This document shows, piece by piece, positions 1 through 11,111 of a stretch of DNA of 64,000 bases. This stretch comes from Deroplatys truncata (taxonomy: Eukaryota; Arthropoda; Insecta; Mantodea; Mantidae), in contig CM060988.1 of NCBI GenBank assembly GCA_030765065.1, forward strand, positions 177,299,065 to 177,363,064, written 5' to 3'. The position numbers were made by a program, and so were the translations under genes. The notes under the pieces were generated by a model, which saw only the letters and a list, made by a program, of their open reading frames with translations, did not search any database and was not told where the DNA came from. Each line of letters opens with the position of its first letter. The stretch's first letter is position 1.

Positions 1-520
1 ATGGGGAATGGGGCCATGTAGCATTCTAAGAAATCTCCATCTTTTAATATTGTATGCCTTAAGCTTCAACATACAAAGTTCAGTAGTAAATGTCTCACAG
101 TGGTTTAATTTTATCCACACCCTAATGGGTCAGCTTGGGTGTTAGGGTTGTGATAAACAGTTATTTTTGCGGAACGGTTATAACTGTCGCAGTTACACTG
201 CGTTAACGACTTCCAGTAACGATTAGAAATAACTACGTTTCAATATGAACGATGTCGTTGTTTGCGCTTAGCGTGCCGCGTATGTTTTGCTACTAAGCAA
301 CACTGGTTGTTTATTCATACCCGCGATGTATAAAAACTGGTGCACTTATAATCTTATCTTAATGCAATGTAGTGCTGACTGACCTGTCATCTGGGGCCTG
401 TGGTCCATATTCGAAGCGATAAGCAACACGCTGTAATAAACAAATATGTACTTGCGAGGATGACTCAAGTTGTAAACGAATATTGAAGTAACTAGCCCCC
501 GATAAGCGATATCAATGTCA
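1..520. other. No recognisable feature
   Basis: No convincing ORF, splice-bounded exon or repeat family of this window was seen. Short GTTAAC/GTTAC-rich stretches from about 160 onward hint that the downstream satellite sequence may already begin in diverged form. Confidence 0.4.
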
Positions 521-559
521 CGCACATGCAGTGAATGATATCATACAGGTTTCGTAATT

Positions 560-1590
560 GTCTTGTTTGTTCAGTAACTGTTAACGAGAGAACTAGTTGT
601 CATTGTTACTTTGGTAACCGTTTTTGTTAAATAGTTACTTTGTATTCGTTACTTTGGTAACCGTTATTGGGTAACTGGTTACTTTGTGTTTTTTACTTTG
701 GTAACCGTTATTGGGTAACTGATTACTTTATGCTTGTTACTTTGGTAACCGTTATTATTGATAGCCAATTGCTTTGTAACGTTACTTTGGTAACTGTTAT
801 TGGGTAACTGATTACTTTATGTTTGTTACTTTGGTAATCGTTATTATTGGTAGCCAATTACTTTGTAACGTTACTTTGGTAACCATTATTGGGTAACTAA
901 TACTTTGTAATCGTTACTTTGGTAACTGTTATTGGGTAACTAGTTGCTTTGTATACGTTATTTTGGTAGCCGTTACTGGGTAACTGGTTACTTTGTAATC
1001 GTTACCGTTATTGGGTAACTAGTTACTTTGTATTCGTTATTTTGGTAGCCGTTATTGGATAACTAGTTACTTTGTAATCGTTACCGTTATTAGGTAACTA
1101 GTTACTTCGTATTCGTTACTTTGGCAGCCGTTATTGGTTAGCTAGTTACTTTGTAATCGTTACCGTTATTAGCTAACTGGTTACTTTGTATTAGTTACTT
1201 TGGTAACCGTTATTGGGTAACTGGTTACTTTGTAATCGTTACCGTTATTAGGTAACTAGTTACTTTGTATTCGTTACTTTGGTAACCGTTAATGGGTAAC
1301 TAGTTACTTTGTAATCGTTACTTTTATTAGGTAACTAGTTACTTTGTATTCGTTAGTTTGGTAACCGTTATTGGGTAACTGGTTACTTTGTAATCGTTAC
1401 CGTTATTAGGTAACTAGTAACTTTGTATTCGTTACTTTGGTAGCCGTTATTGAGTAATTAGTTACTCTGTAATCGTTACTTTTGTAACCGTTATTGGGTA
1501 ATCATACGTTGTATTCGTTACTTTCGTAACCGTTACATTAAGGTAACCATTACAAAGTAACCGTTACGTTAATTTCTACCCATCCATACT
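560..1590. repeat. GTTAC/GGTAAC minisatellite with 79-bp higher-order unit
   Basis: About 1 kb is built from units that alternate GTTACTTTGGTAACCG, TTATTGGGTAACTAG and TTACTTTGTAATC/ATTC. The basic unit is about 44 bp. From 1001 to 1475 a 35-bp short unit alternates with a 44-bp unit. The short-unit starts fall at 1001, 1080, 1159, 1238, 1317, 1396 and 1475, which is exactly 79 bp each time. GTTACC and GGTAAC are reverse complements, so every unit can form small hairpins. The first half (560-1000) is less regular. No protein is encoded. Confidence 0.9.
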
Positions 1591-1701
1591 GTGTATTATC
1601 CAAACACAATGGCGTCCGTTAAAAATTCCCTGGAATTGTGTAGATTGATTTAAGAAGTAATCCTTTTCTGGAGACTAAAACACTACCGGCAAGGACAAAA
1701 C

Positions 1702-2180
1702 GTATGTGCTTCATTCACATGACATTTTCGACCCACTCTGTTACAGACCATTCTTAAAAAGGCTTATTTTTTCTCTCTACTTTGTGTTAAGTGGGAACGG
1801 TTTACTGAAATTATTTCGTTACACATTTCGTTTTACGTACATGAGGGATTCAGGAGGCTGAAGCGATTGTCAAGCGTTTAAAAGGCAAGTGGCTATAAGC
1901 TGGGTTTTAAGTTCCATACTCTTTGGAGGGTATCAGTACTTCAGTACAACCAATATCTTTGAAATGGTTAATGACACCAAAAAGATGATAGATTATGCGA
2001 TTTTAATAGTATCTACACTTTTGTTGTAGGTTTCTGTCTATCTCTCATGATTTACGAGTTACACAAGATTATACTTAATTCCTCCAGAGTGAAGAGCATT
2101 TTGCAGTTTATTGGCAGAAAATTCAAAACACATGTCTTGTGGTCCTTCAAATATCGGTACATTTTAATATAATTAATAGC
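1702..2180 (-). repeat. Family-A interspersed repeat, truncated minus copy
   Basis: This is recognised by the reverse-strand family-A 3' end (CATTCACATGAC) and the following segment that carries the ACATTTCGTT and CGATTGTCAAGCGTTT motifs. It is older and more diverged than the copies at 47-53 kb. It abuts the plus-strand copy that begins at 2186. Confidence 0.6.
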
Positions 2181-2185
2181 TATTT

Positions 2186-2887
2186 TACTTTCTCTACTAC
2201 GTAGAGTAAGTAGGAGAAGTATTGCATTCCACTAAAAATTCGATACCGAGATTTCACCGGAAATACATGCTTTGAGGCGTCTTAATCCAAATAAACCATT
2301 TTTGGAAACATGTCCGTGTGTGTGTGTGAACAGCATAGCTAAAAAACTTAAGTCGCGTAAATACCAAACGATCCAATATCCTCCAAAGTTGCGACACGAA
2401 GATTTTCAACAAAATCTCCTACCCCAAAGTAACCTTTACATGGCACATATTTCGAAATTTTTGGTTTTCTAAAAACCATTAAAATACCATTTATTAAAGA
2501 TATCTGCATGAAAAAATGTATATTATGAATTTTCGAGGAATTGCCTATTAAGTCCTCTTCATTCGGAAGTAATTTTGTACATGTTTTTATAACTGGTAAA
2601 CGTTAAGCGGTAGACGAAAACATACTACACTAAACATGTAGATGTTTTTAAAACACACAATTTATTTAAAATAAGTTTTTTTGGTGGCATAAGCTGTTTC
2701 TGAGATATCTTTGTTAATGGTTCGAATTGTTCATTTCGTGGTCATTCTCTTAATCTAGCTATTTATTCAAAGGTTTATTTAAATTAAAATGCAGTAGATA
2801 GAAAAATAAGGTTGAACAAGAATAATTTGTATACACACTAATAAACAGAAGAGGGTAGAGAGAGAGTCATATGAATGTATTACATCA
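2186..2887 (+). repeat. Family-A interspersed repeat, near full length
   Basis: It begins with ACTTTCTCTACTACG and runs through the CCGAGATTTCACCGGAAAT motif, a short GT tract, the CCCTTTACATGG-like block and the GATAGACGAAAAC-like block. It ends in GAGTCATATGAATG-TATTACATCA. There is no long ORF; the 66-codon frame at 2272-2472 is chance reading of the repeat, and the same motif chain recurs many times in the window. Family A is probably a non-autonomous element of about 0.85-0.9 kb; its superfamily could not be assigned. Confidence 0.75.
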
Positions 2888-2919
2888 TATTTTTATAATA
2901 CATTATCGAATAATTTCCC

Positions 2920-3170
2920 TTTTAAAGGGTAGTTTGGAATGCTGGGATATCATTGGAAGATGCTGTAGTTAAATTCGAAATTTGGTATTTACATGACGTT
3001 TCGTTTTTGGGTTATGCTGCTCTCTCTCTCTCAAACCACTTTTTTCTAAAAAAAAATACCTTTGGATTCAGGGGGCCTTAAAACATGTATTTCTGGTGGA
3101 AACTCAATATCGAATGTTTGGGTAGAATACAGTACTGCTCTACCGTAGGCAAGTAGTAGAGAAAGCAAAA
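2920..3170 (-). repeat. Family-A repeat, 5' fragment in minus orientation
   Basis: The reverse-complement family-A 5' portion is visible: the AAAGGGTAGTTTGG block, the degenerated CT tract that replaces the GT tract, GGATTCAGGGGGCC, and the terminal AGTAGTAGAGAAAG. It ends about 70 bp before the Tc1 element at 3238. Confidence 0.65.
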
Positions 3171-3237
3171 ATGTAGATTGTGCCGTTCCTTTTAACAAAG
3201 ACACGTTTTACTCACTAATGGTTTTCCTGCTCTGATA

Positions 3238-4596
3238 CACTGTCGTTTGTGAAAATTGCAACACCAAGAAACAATTTCCCGAATAACTCCAAACTTGGTG
3301 AAGTGTAGATGAGTGTGCAAGCAATAAGTGATTAGGTTTGCAGAGAGATGGGGTACACGTACACCGAGCAGAGCCCTCTCGTGTTCGGTCCAACAAGGTC
3401 AATGTTGCGCCCAATGCAGTCAGTGCAGAGCTGTCAAACAAGGTGGAAACAATAAAGTGAGTGCTAGTATGCCTCGTCGACATGAAAAGGATCCGTATCG
3501 GAATGTGAGTGAGTTCGAACGGGGCAGTATGATCGGTCTCCAGGAAGCGGGTTTGTCATACCGTGACATTTCGGCTCGTACAGAGCATGCTGCTACGACA
3601 GTGATGCGTGTATGGAAGCAGTGAATAAATGAAGGTCGTACGCAGCAAAGAGCGGGTACTGGACCACAGCACGGGATGACCGTCATCTTGTCCGCAAAGC
3701 TATAACGGACCGTACAGCTTCATCCACAGTGTTGACTCGACGCTGGAGCACTGCAACAAGTGTGAACTTGTCTGCATCAACGGTTCGTCGCCTTCTGCTG
3801 CAGGTTGGACTGGTTGCATGTATGCCATTACGTCGGCTTCCATTTTCCAGAAACCACAAGCTCCTCCGACTGCAATGAGCACGTGAACACCGTTACTGAG
3901 GTGCTGACTGGCAAAAGTAGCCTTTTCGGACGAGTCCAACTTCAACGTGTCCTACAGTGATAAGCGCAACCTGGAGGGCTGCATTGTTGAGCGGCATAGC
4001 GCACAAACATCAGGTGGGATGGTTTGGGGCGCTATTGGTTACAACAACCGATCTCATCTCCTATTGAGGGCACTTTGAACAGCAACCGGTACCTAACGGT
4101 GGTTGTAGAGCCTGAGGTACTCCCCCTGCTTCAGGCATCTCCACAGGCCACATTTCAACAGGACAATACACGGCCACATATTGCGAGGAATGTACAAGCC
4201 TTCTTCGAAGAGCGACGGGTACCATTGCTTCCCTGGCCTGCACGTTCGCCTGACATGTCGCCCATTGAACATGTCTGGGATATGGTTGGTCGGCACCTGG
4301 TGCATCACGGTCCTCCAGTAACCAGTGTCACGGATTTGTGACTCCAATACAAACTGCTTGAAGGGAAATCCCTCAGAAACTTGTTCAGAACCTTTTTGAT
4401 ACAACGTCACGGCGTATAGCAGCTCTAATTGCAGGGCATGAAGGCCACACCAAATACTGAATATTAGGGCTCAAAGCTCATGTGTAGATTTGAAAAGTTT
4501 ATCATTTGTTACTTGTCATGTACCTAACCTGTGGTATTAAATTCATTGAATTAATGCGTTTCCTTCTTGGTGTTGCAGTTTTCACAAACAGCAGTG
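3238..4596 (+). mobile_element. Tc1-like DNA transposon, degenerate, about 1.36 kb
   Basis: The terminal inverted repeats begin CACTGTCGTTTGTGAAAA (left) and, read from the right end, CACTGCTGTTTGTGAAAA; both continue into TTGCAACACCAAGAA. The left flank has the TA target dinucleotide at 3236-3237; the right flank reads TG, so the second TA has mutated. The size and TIRs fit the Tc1 branch of Tc1/mariner. The internal gene is broken and is described separately. This sequence is unrelated at close range to the other three Tc1 copies in the window. Confidence 0.85.
3469..4430 (+). pseudogene. Tc1-like transposase remnant
   Basis: The N-terminal part (from Met-Pro-Arg-Arg at 3469) carries a helix-turn-helix region with GSMIGLQEAGLSYRDIS, typical of Tc1 DNA-binding domains. 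An in-frame TGA follows MRVWKQ at about 3624. The middle is frameshifted, with a DESNF-like first catalytic Asp near 3925 in another frame. The C-terminal part (4024-4341) is open and shows FQQDNTRPH (second Asp) and RSPDMSPIEHVWD (catalytic Glu, DD34E spacing). At least one stop and several frameshifts make it non-functional. Confidence 0.85.
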
Positions 4597-5018
4597 TGTT
4601 TCAGAATATCACTAGTCTAAGACCGTTAGTTGCTGAACGACCTGCTAGCTTGTATTATCCTCGAAGACCATCCTTTTACCGCACACCAACTCTTTAACAA
4701 CGAAACTTCCTGAAATTAAAACCGAAAAACTCTCCCTCGTCCAGCAGAGCATCATTATTTTGCGATGACATGAAATTTAGAATGCGTAAAACGTTCAGCG
4801 CAGTAATGCACAAAAATTATATGTAAAATAAATTGGAATTCCATTCTATGAGACTCCTTGAAGACTTGATAGTACTCCTCTTTCTGTCACACATACTAAA
4901 ATTCTTCCTGGTACCACAATAAACATGTATAAAGCTAAATAACACCACTTCCTAGGCTATAAACAGATTTATAGTCCATACTTTACGCTTTATAACATGA
5001 ACTATAAACAAAGAAAGT

Positions 5019-5815
5019 TGTGTGTTACATTCATATGGGATTACAGATTATTCTTACGAAAGTTTATTTTCCTATCTACTTCATTTTAATCGAAATAAAC
5101 AATTCTGGAAATAGCTGCATTACACATTTCGTTACAGATACAAAGGGAACAGCGATAGTTAAATGTTTAACAACTGGACGCTATATGTTGGCCTTAAAAT
5201 TCCATACTGTTTCCATGACATCGCGACAAACAACTGAATGTTGACAGGACTAAAAGGGAATGGGTAAGTAATGAACAATTCGAACGATTACTAACGGCTA
5301 TTTGAGAAATGGCTTATGCCACAGAAAAACCTATTTGAAATAAATTATGTGTTTGAAAGAGATCTACATTTTTAGCGTAGTACGTTTTCGTCTATTGCTT
5401 AATGTTTAGCAACTATTCAAGATTACAGAAAATTCCTTCCGAATGAAGTGTACTTCACAGGCTATTCCCATAAAATTCAAGATATACATCTTATGTATCA
5501 TATAATATTATTAATATATGGTATTTTAATCAAAATCGTTAGCCATTTTTTAGAAAATCAGAAATTTCGAAAAATGTAAAGGGTAGTTTGGGTTGGGAGG
5601 ATATTCTTAAAAATCTTCCTGTCGCATCTATGGAAGATATTGAACCTAAAAACCCAGTTTGGTATTTATCCAACTTTTAGTTTTTGAGTTATGCTGTTCA
5701 AAGGGAGCATGGACCTTTTTCTAAAAATGCTTTTTATTGGATTCAGGGGGCCTCAAAGCGTGTATTTCCGGTGAAATTTCGGTATCGAATTTTTGGGTAT
5801 TAGAGAAGGTATAAT
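5019..5815 (-). repeat. Family-A repeat, nearly full-length minus copy
   Basis: It reads TGTGTTACATTCATATGG at the low-coordinate end, then TACAAAGGGAACAGCGATAG, ATGACATCGCGACAAACAAC, GGATTCAGGGGGCCTC and the ACCGGAAATA block in reverse complement. This is the family order backwards. The small frames within it are not genes. Confidence 0.7.
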
Positions 5816-8310
5816 TGGAGAACATAGATCCGATAGCCATAGCTATGAATAAGATACATTGAGGGAGTTAACTTTATATCTCACATTGTCCATTACTGAA
5901 TGTTCGCGCCCATTTACTTCTGCTGGTTACTAGAGATAAGCTATGGCCTATTCTAGTATTGACTTTACATTCAGTCTGTAACCTTAAGTTACAATGTAAT
6001 GCAGTAGAATTTAACGCCTTGTCATGGCCGAGGTAAAAATTTGAATCAACCCACAAAGCCTCAAACACGCTTCCTTTGCCGTAGTCATGAAATGGTCTCT
6101 GCCCCCGTACATTTTACGGGAGAACCGTAAAAGTTGGAAAGCATGCGTCATCAATTCAAATTACCTGATGGGAAGCATCCAAATAAATTTGATTTCTGTC
6201 TGAATGACAGATTGCTGGTCGTATATTCGTTTCTGACAGCAAAAAACAACCAAGATATTTTAACATCATACATCATTTTGTGCACATGCATTTTAAAGAG
6301 ATGACAAAATACCCATTACTACGCTGTGCATTTTAAAGATATATTGCAGTCACGTAATGGACACAAAGGGAGGGAAGGAAATAAATTACACACTACAAAG
6401 TATGATTGAAAATATTATAGAATGGTTTTATTTTCACGTGTTGACTGTATTGATATATTACCCATTGCTTACTTCTAAAACAGATATTAAATCCAGGCTA
6501 ATATTTAGAGCATAATAATATGATACTTAAGGATCTATAAGAAAGTTATTGACTTCACAAGGAACAGGATACCACAGAATAACCAGTTGTCTGGGAAGAG
6601 CTCTGGTGGTAAGGAAGTCTTCCTATGAAGCGTGTTCATATTTTCTATACCAGATCTATGCATCAGGGAAATGCTGATGGACATTCAGTTGGAATCAAAC
6701 ATACCATCACAGTGTATCCGAATTGTTTAGTATCATAACCTCTACATATACAACGTGGAAGAGGCATAAGTGGTAATTCTATGCGTAGAGATGAATAAAA
6801 AAGGTATAATAGCGTGAAATTTGAAAATGCTCTGTTTAAAAAAATAGTTTGACACTTTTAACAGATATTTGTGATATATTCAATGACAAACTTCCAAGGT
6901 TTCAGAACATTCCTTGAGTAGATTCTAACAAAAATACCACACTTTTAATGATCTACAAGAAAATATCCTAGAGACTCAGTTTTCAACATTTTGGAGCCAT
7001 ATTTCAATCTTCTGCCTTACAAACTTAACTGTTTGAACTCTATTGTACCAAATTACATGTTAGGGTTTTAAATACTACTCAATATCGAAACAAAAAATAA
7101 AAAAAATTAACTTATAACAAATAATTACATGGATGAATAAATGCCAGAATTAATGGATTTATCTTTTTTAGTTTACTCATAAGTTTCATCAATAACTTTC
7201 ATTTATCATCATCGTATGACTGGTGAAAATTTTCAAAAGTAATTGTAAAAGCTTGTAATGTATTTAGAAATTTGTGCCAATAATTTACAACATTTGATTT
7301 GTATAATTGGCAACTTTCATTAGAGTTAATAGCTTGCAGCCACGCGCTGCTACCATGACCTAGCACGCGCTGAAAACACTTGTGGCATCACTCTCTGTGA
7401 AAGGTATGATTATACTTCGCGTCGTTGTTTTCTTTCATTGCAGGCTCATATAAAAGTAAGTGATAGCGGTTTTAAGTCTGTTATATTAAATGGTTAAATA
7501 AAATAATTTTGTCTTATTGTAACCTTACACATTGTGAAATTAAGCACATTTTTGCATTTATTTGGTTTTATTTAATGCTTAGCTAAATGTGACTTTTTGC
7601 CTTCGAGTGTTGAAGTTTACAGCACAGTGGTTCCGCAATTTTCATGTCTAGGTTTATTACAATTTTAAGACCTTTTTATTTTGAGAATAATGTAGAATAA
7701 ATGAGAATTCACATCAGTGGTACTGATTTGTAGAAAATTAAAATTGCAACACAATTATTCTTACCAAGAAGGATTTAATTTTACACAACATCTTATCTTT
7801 GATTGTAAACAGCTATATTCAAGCTTTAAAGGTTAAAATTTAAAAACAAATTGGGCCATTTCACATCACAGACGATTTCACTTTTTTGAAAATTATTTTC
7901 TTTGAAAGTTGATTAAACAGGACCATTAAAATTAAAAATGAATTTTCTGCTGTAGGTTGAAGGAATTTGTAGAAATCAGCACTTTTATTTATCGAGTACC
8001 TTAACCAAAGTTACAACGTAAGGTTGAAATATATAAAAATAATATTGCATTAACAAACTGTGTATATCAAGTTGAAATCCTAAGCTTGGCCTGAAGGGAA
8101 GCCTAAATAAACATGTAATTAAATTTTATTGTTTTCACTCACATTATTGTCATAGTGTTGAATTACTTTTCTCCAGTGTTCGAAATATTTAGTATTGGCC
8201 AAGAATTTGAATAAATAATCATATGCGTAGTTTCACTTACAGTTTAAAAGTTGTGCTCGGAATAGGGTTTCGATTATTTTTAATTAGTATGTATTATGTA
8301 TTATGTATTA
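5816..8310. other. AT-rich stretch without recognised features
   Basis: No ORF above about 65 codons, no convincing exon and no repeat family seen elsewhere in the window. It is strongly AT-rich with many stop codons in all frames, and I take it as intergenic or old, unrecognisable repeat. Confidence 0.4.
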
Positions 8311-8655
8311 CGGGGCGGCGCCGTGGCCGAGTAGTTAGACCGCTCGCCTCTCACCAAGGTGGCCCGAGTTCAATCCCAGGGAACCGGATGCGGAATTTGT
8401 GGCGGACAAAGAGGCGTCTGGGTGGGTTTTCCCGGGTTCTCCGGTTTCCCCCGCCATTCATTCCACCAAATGCTGCATCATTCCTTTCACCGCCATTTCA
8501 TATCATCTTCTTCTTCACTGTCATAACACGCTTCGGGCTGTTCGGATCTATAGTCTGTAGTCCCCGATACGCGTCTGAACCCAGGCACCACTTGTAAGTC
8601 CTAGGGGTATAAGCCCTATAACGGGGAGAGTAAGCAGAGAAAGAAGAAGAATGCA
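8311..8655 (+). mobile_element. tRNA-derived SINE
   Basis: The 5' head is tRNA-like, with an A-box-like GTGGCCGAGTAGTTAGAC and a B-box-like GAGTTCAATCCC about 35 bp downstream, as in RNA polymerase III internal promoters. A GC-rich unrelated body follows, ending in an AGAAAGAAGAAGAA tail. The flanks share a short ATGTATTA/TTGTATATTA-like match that may be a degraded target duplication. The 124-codon frame across it is chance reading of GC-rich DNA. Confidence 0.75.
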
Positions 8656-8910
8656 TTGTATATTAAAATTTAAAATAAAGGTGAAAAATATCTATTTACA
8701 CTTATGTGTAATATTTGGCATTAAGTTAAATAATTAAGTTTTCTCACTTCAAGTTTAGGGTAGTTTATTTTCTGAAGGGCAACAGTGATCTCCTTTTCAC
8801 AATAGAGCCAGGAATCCTGCAATTACAACCGAGAATTTTCTCCTTTTAAGTTAATGTATTGAAAGTAATGTATTATTAGATGAATTTATATTAATTAGAA
8901 TTAATATGTA

Positions 8911-9390
8911 GAGGGTAGTTGAATTATATTCGAACTCACTCGCGGCCTCCCTCTACTGCACGAGACAGCCGGCAGTCTGTCATCAAACACTTCTCTTATT
9001 GAATGTAATGATTGCAGTTGTTTGATGACAGAATAATTAGTGTTGATTTGTGGCCGCTTCGTTCTCCTGACCTAACGAGTTGTGATTTTTATTTATGGGG
9101 TTCTTTAAACGACAAAGTGTATCGTTCCAATCCTCGTACACTACAGGAACTTAGAGAAAACATTATGTAAGAAATCACATGAATTCCTGCTGCTGAGCTT
9201 CGGAGAGTGAGCAAGAATATTTACACGAGATGTGCTGCCTGTTTGAGAGCAGAAGGTCAACATTTCCAGCATCTATTATAAGGTAAGGATTTTAGTCCGC
9301 CTCTGCCGGCGTAATTTCCCCGGCGACTGCCGGCTGCCTGGCGCAGTAGAGAGAGGCCGCGAGTGGGTTCGAATATAATTTAACTACCCT
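8911..9390 (+). mobile_element. Deleted DDE transposon with about 65-bp terminal inverted repeats
   Basis: The left end AGGGTAGTTGAATTATATTC and the reverse complement of the right end AGGGTAGTTAAATTATATTC start a long match. Both arms continue through CGAAC(T/C)CACTCGCGGCCTC and then a CAGCCGGCAGTC block, about 65 bp in all. TA lies at both borders. The 480-bp element keeps only the end of a transposase gene, so it is an internal-deletion derivative. Confidence 0.8.
9040..9282 (+). pseudogene. C-terminal fragment of a DDE transposase (Tc1/mariner-like)
   Basis: One frame reads LRSPDLTSCDFYLWGSLND, then YRSNPRTLQELRENIM, a stop, and after it a segment ending AEGQHFQHLL and a stop. The SPDL..CDFxLWG stretch is the region around the third catalytic acidic residue in many arthropod Tc1/mariner-superfamily transposases, and the GQHFQHLL ending is common in them. 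All upstream catalytic parts are missing, and an in-frame TAA near 9166 breaks the rest. Confidence 0.7.
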
Positions 9391-10460
9391 ATATTTATAA
9401 TATAAAGTGATGTCTGCAATGACAAAATAATGAACTTATTACTATTTTATATATTTATCACATCATTTTTCTTCGAGTAAGTAGTATGTGCCCCAGTTTA
9501 GGAAATACTGGAATGCAAGAAACTGGCAGTCTCAGAGAGTGCGAAAGAATGGCGAACTGGTGCGCTGCTTCATGCACCACTCAAAATTCTCAAAGCTTAA
9601 AACTGTTTCATTTTCTGAGAGCGGGCCACTTCAACCAGCTTTTCTTTGTAAAATAACGAAATCCAAAATTCAGCAAGTGTAATGTAATCTTTTTGTCATA
9701 AGAACACCAATCTTTTATAAATCACAATCCTCTGTAGATCATGGTAAGACAATGACATAATTTTAAAGAAATTTACAAGAAGCTACCGTAAGGCATATCT
9801 GCAATCAAAGTATCCTGTTTAGCAAGGCGAATATCTGTTATGAAAATATCAATTTAATGAATTCTCCTTATCAACGAAAGTTGTATCTGATAGGATGCAT
9901 GACTAATCTATGAAACCTTGAAACAGAGCAATAAATGTAAGAGCATATTTCTATTACTAAGGTTGTTTCTGTCTACAAATAATGACTTTTATGTAGCTTC
10001 AGGGAGATTTCCTTACCAACCAGAATATGTATGACCCCACCGCCTCTTACAAGACCAATGTCATATTACCAAATTCTAATTGCTCTTCATTAGCTGTCAG
10101 TTTAATGCTTTTATAACATTTGGAACATAAAAAAAGATTGAACCAAGAGTCACTGTAATTAGCTGCTACGCCCTTCCCCCTCAACATCTCAACTCTTCAT
10201 CCCTCCCTGCTCCCTCTATCACTCCCATATGTGTACCTTCACTTGAGTCCTCGAGGGGATTATAAAGAATACATTTGTCTTTTATTTAATTAAAATTGCT
10301 AAACAATTAAACTCTTTCAGTCCCCGAGGCGTATAGTAAATTCTGTAATATACATCTTTTATTGGGGTTTGATAAAGAAGTTGCCAACAATTTCTGTATC
10401 GTTTTGAGAGACATTTCTTTGAAAATGGAAAACTTGTTTCTGAAGGAATCAGTAATGATG
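9391..10460. other. No recognisable feature
   Basis: AT-rich unique-looking DNA. A 64-codon frame at 9488-9682 shows no domain and no splice context, so I do not call it a gene. Confidence 0.4.
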
Positions 10461-10462
10461 TA

Positions 10463-11111
10463 CGAACGCTGTCCAGAAAGTAAACTCCGTTCATGCCTAG
10501 CACGAGGAGTAGTGGGGGTAGCGCCGCCATTTCGACATCAGTGTGCTCAGTGGCACAGTACGCTTCTAGCTGTGCAAGGTGGAGCATCGTACTGTTGCGT
10601 GTTTGTTAGTTATAACCTAACAACATGAGCGCCGAAATAACAAATTCCGCCAAGTGTGAAGTGTGAAAAGGCTAAGAAGAGCAATCCAAAACAAGCATCG
10701 TGTGTTGTGTTTTTGCATGACAACACTCGCCCTCGCACAGCAAACAACACAAATGAACTTTTGGCCAAGTTCAAATGGGGCGTTTTTGACCATCCCCTGT
10801 ACAGGCCGGACTTGGCCCCTAGCCACTTCCATCTGTTCCCGTACATGAAAAAGTGGCTTGCAACTCAGCGATTTGGCATTAACGAGCTTCAAAACGCCGT
10901 GACTGGTTGACTTAGTTCACAGGCGACAGAATTGTACACAGAGGGTATTTCAGAGACTATGAAAAGGTATAACAAGTGCTTGAATCTGTTTGGAAACTAT
11001 GTAGAAAGATAGAGAAAAGCTGTAGTTTTCAGATGTATATAATAAATCTTTTGTATGTATACCGGTTTCATGTTTATTTCGAAACGGAGGTTACTTTCTG
11101 GACAGCGCTCG
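10463..11111 (+). mobile_element. Internally deleted mariner-family element, about 650 bp
   Basis: The left terminus CGAACGCTGTCCAGAAAGTA and the inverted right terminus CGAGCGCTGTCCAGAAAGTA agree except at one position, and both are followed by (A/C)CTCCGTT. TA duplicates lie at 10461-10462 and 11112-11113. Full-length mariners are about 1.3 kb, so roughly half has been lost. The remaining interior is the transposase C-terminal coding part. Confidence 0.85.
10625..11012 (+). pseudogene. mariner transposase, N-terminus plus C-terminal half
   Basis: ATG at 10625 opens a frame that soon hits a stop. The next frame (10656-10910) reads FLHDNTRPRTANNTNELL and PLYRPDLAPSHFHLFPYMKK. HDN holds the second catalytic Asp of a DD34D mariner. 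The third Asp, normally in DLAPSDFHLF, is His here. A TGA at 10908 cuts the tail, which continues as YTEGISETMKRYNKCLNL. The loss of the middle, the stops and the lost Asp make it inactive. Confidence 0.8.
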
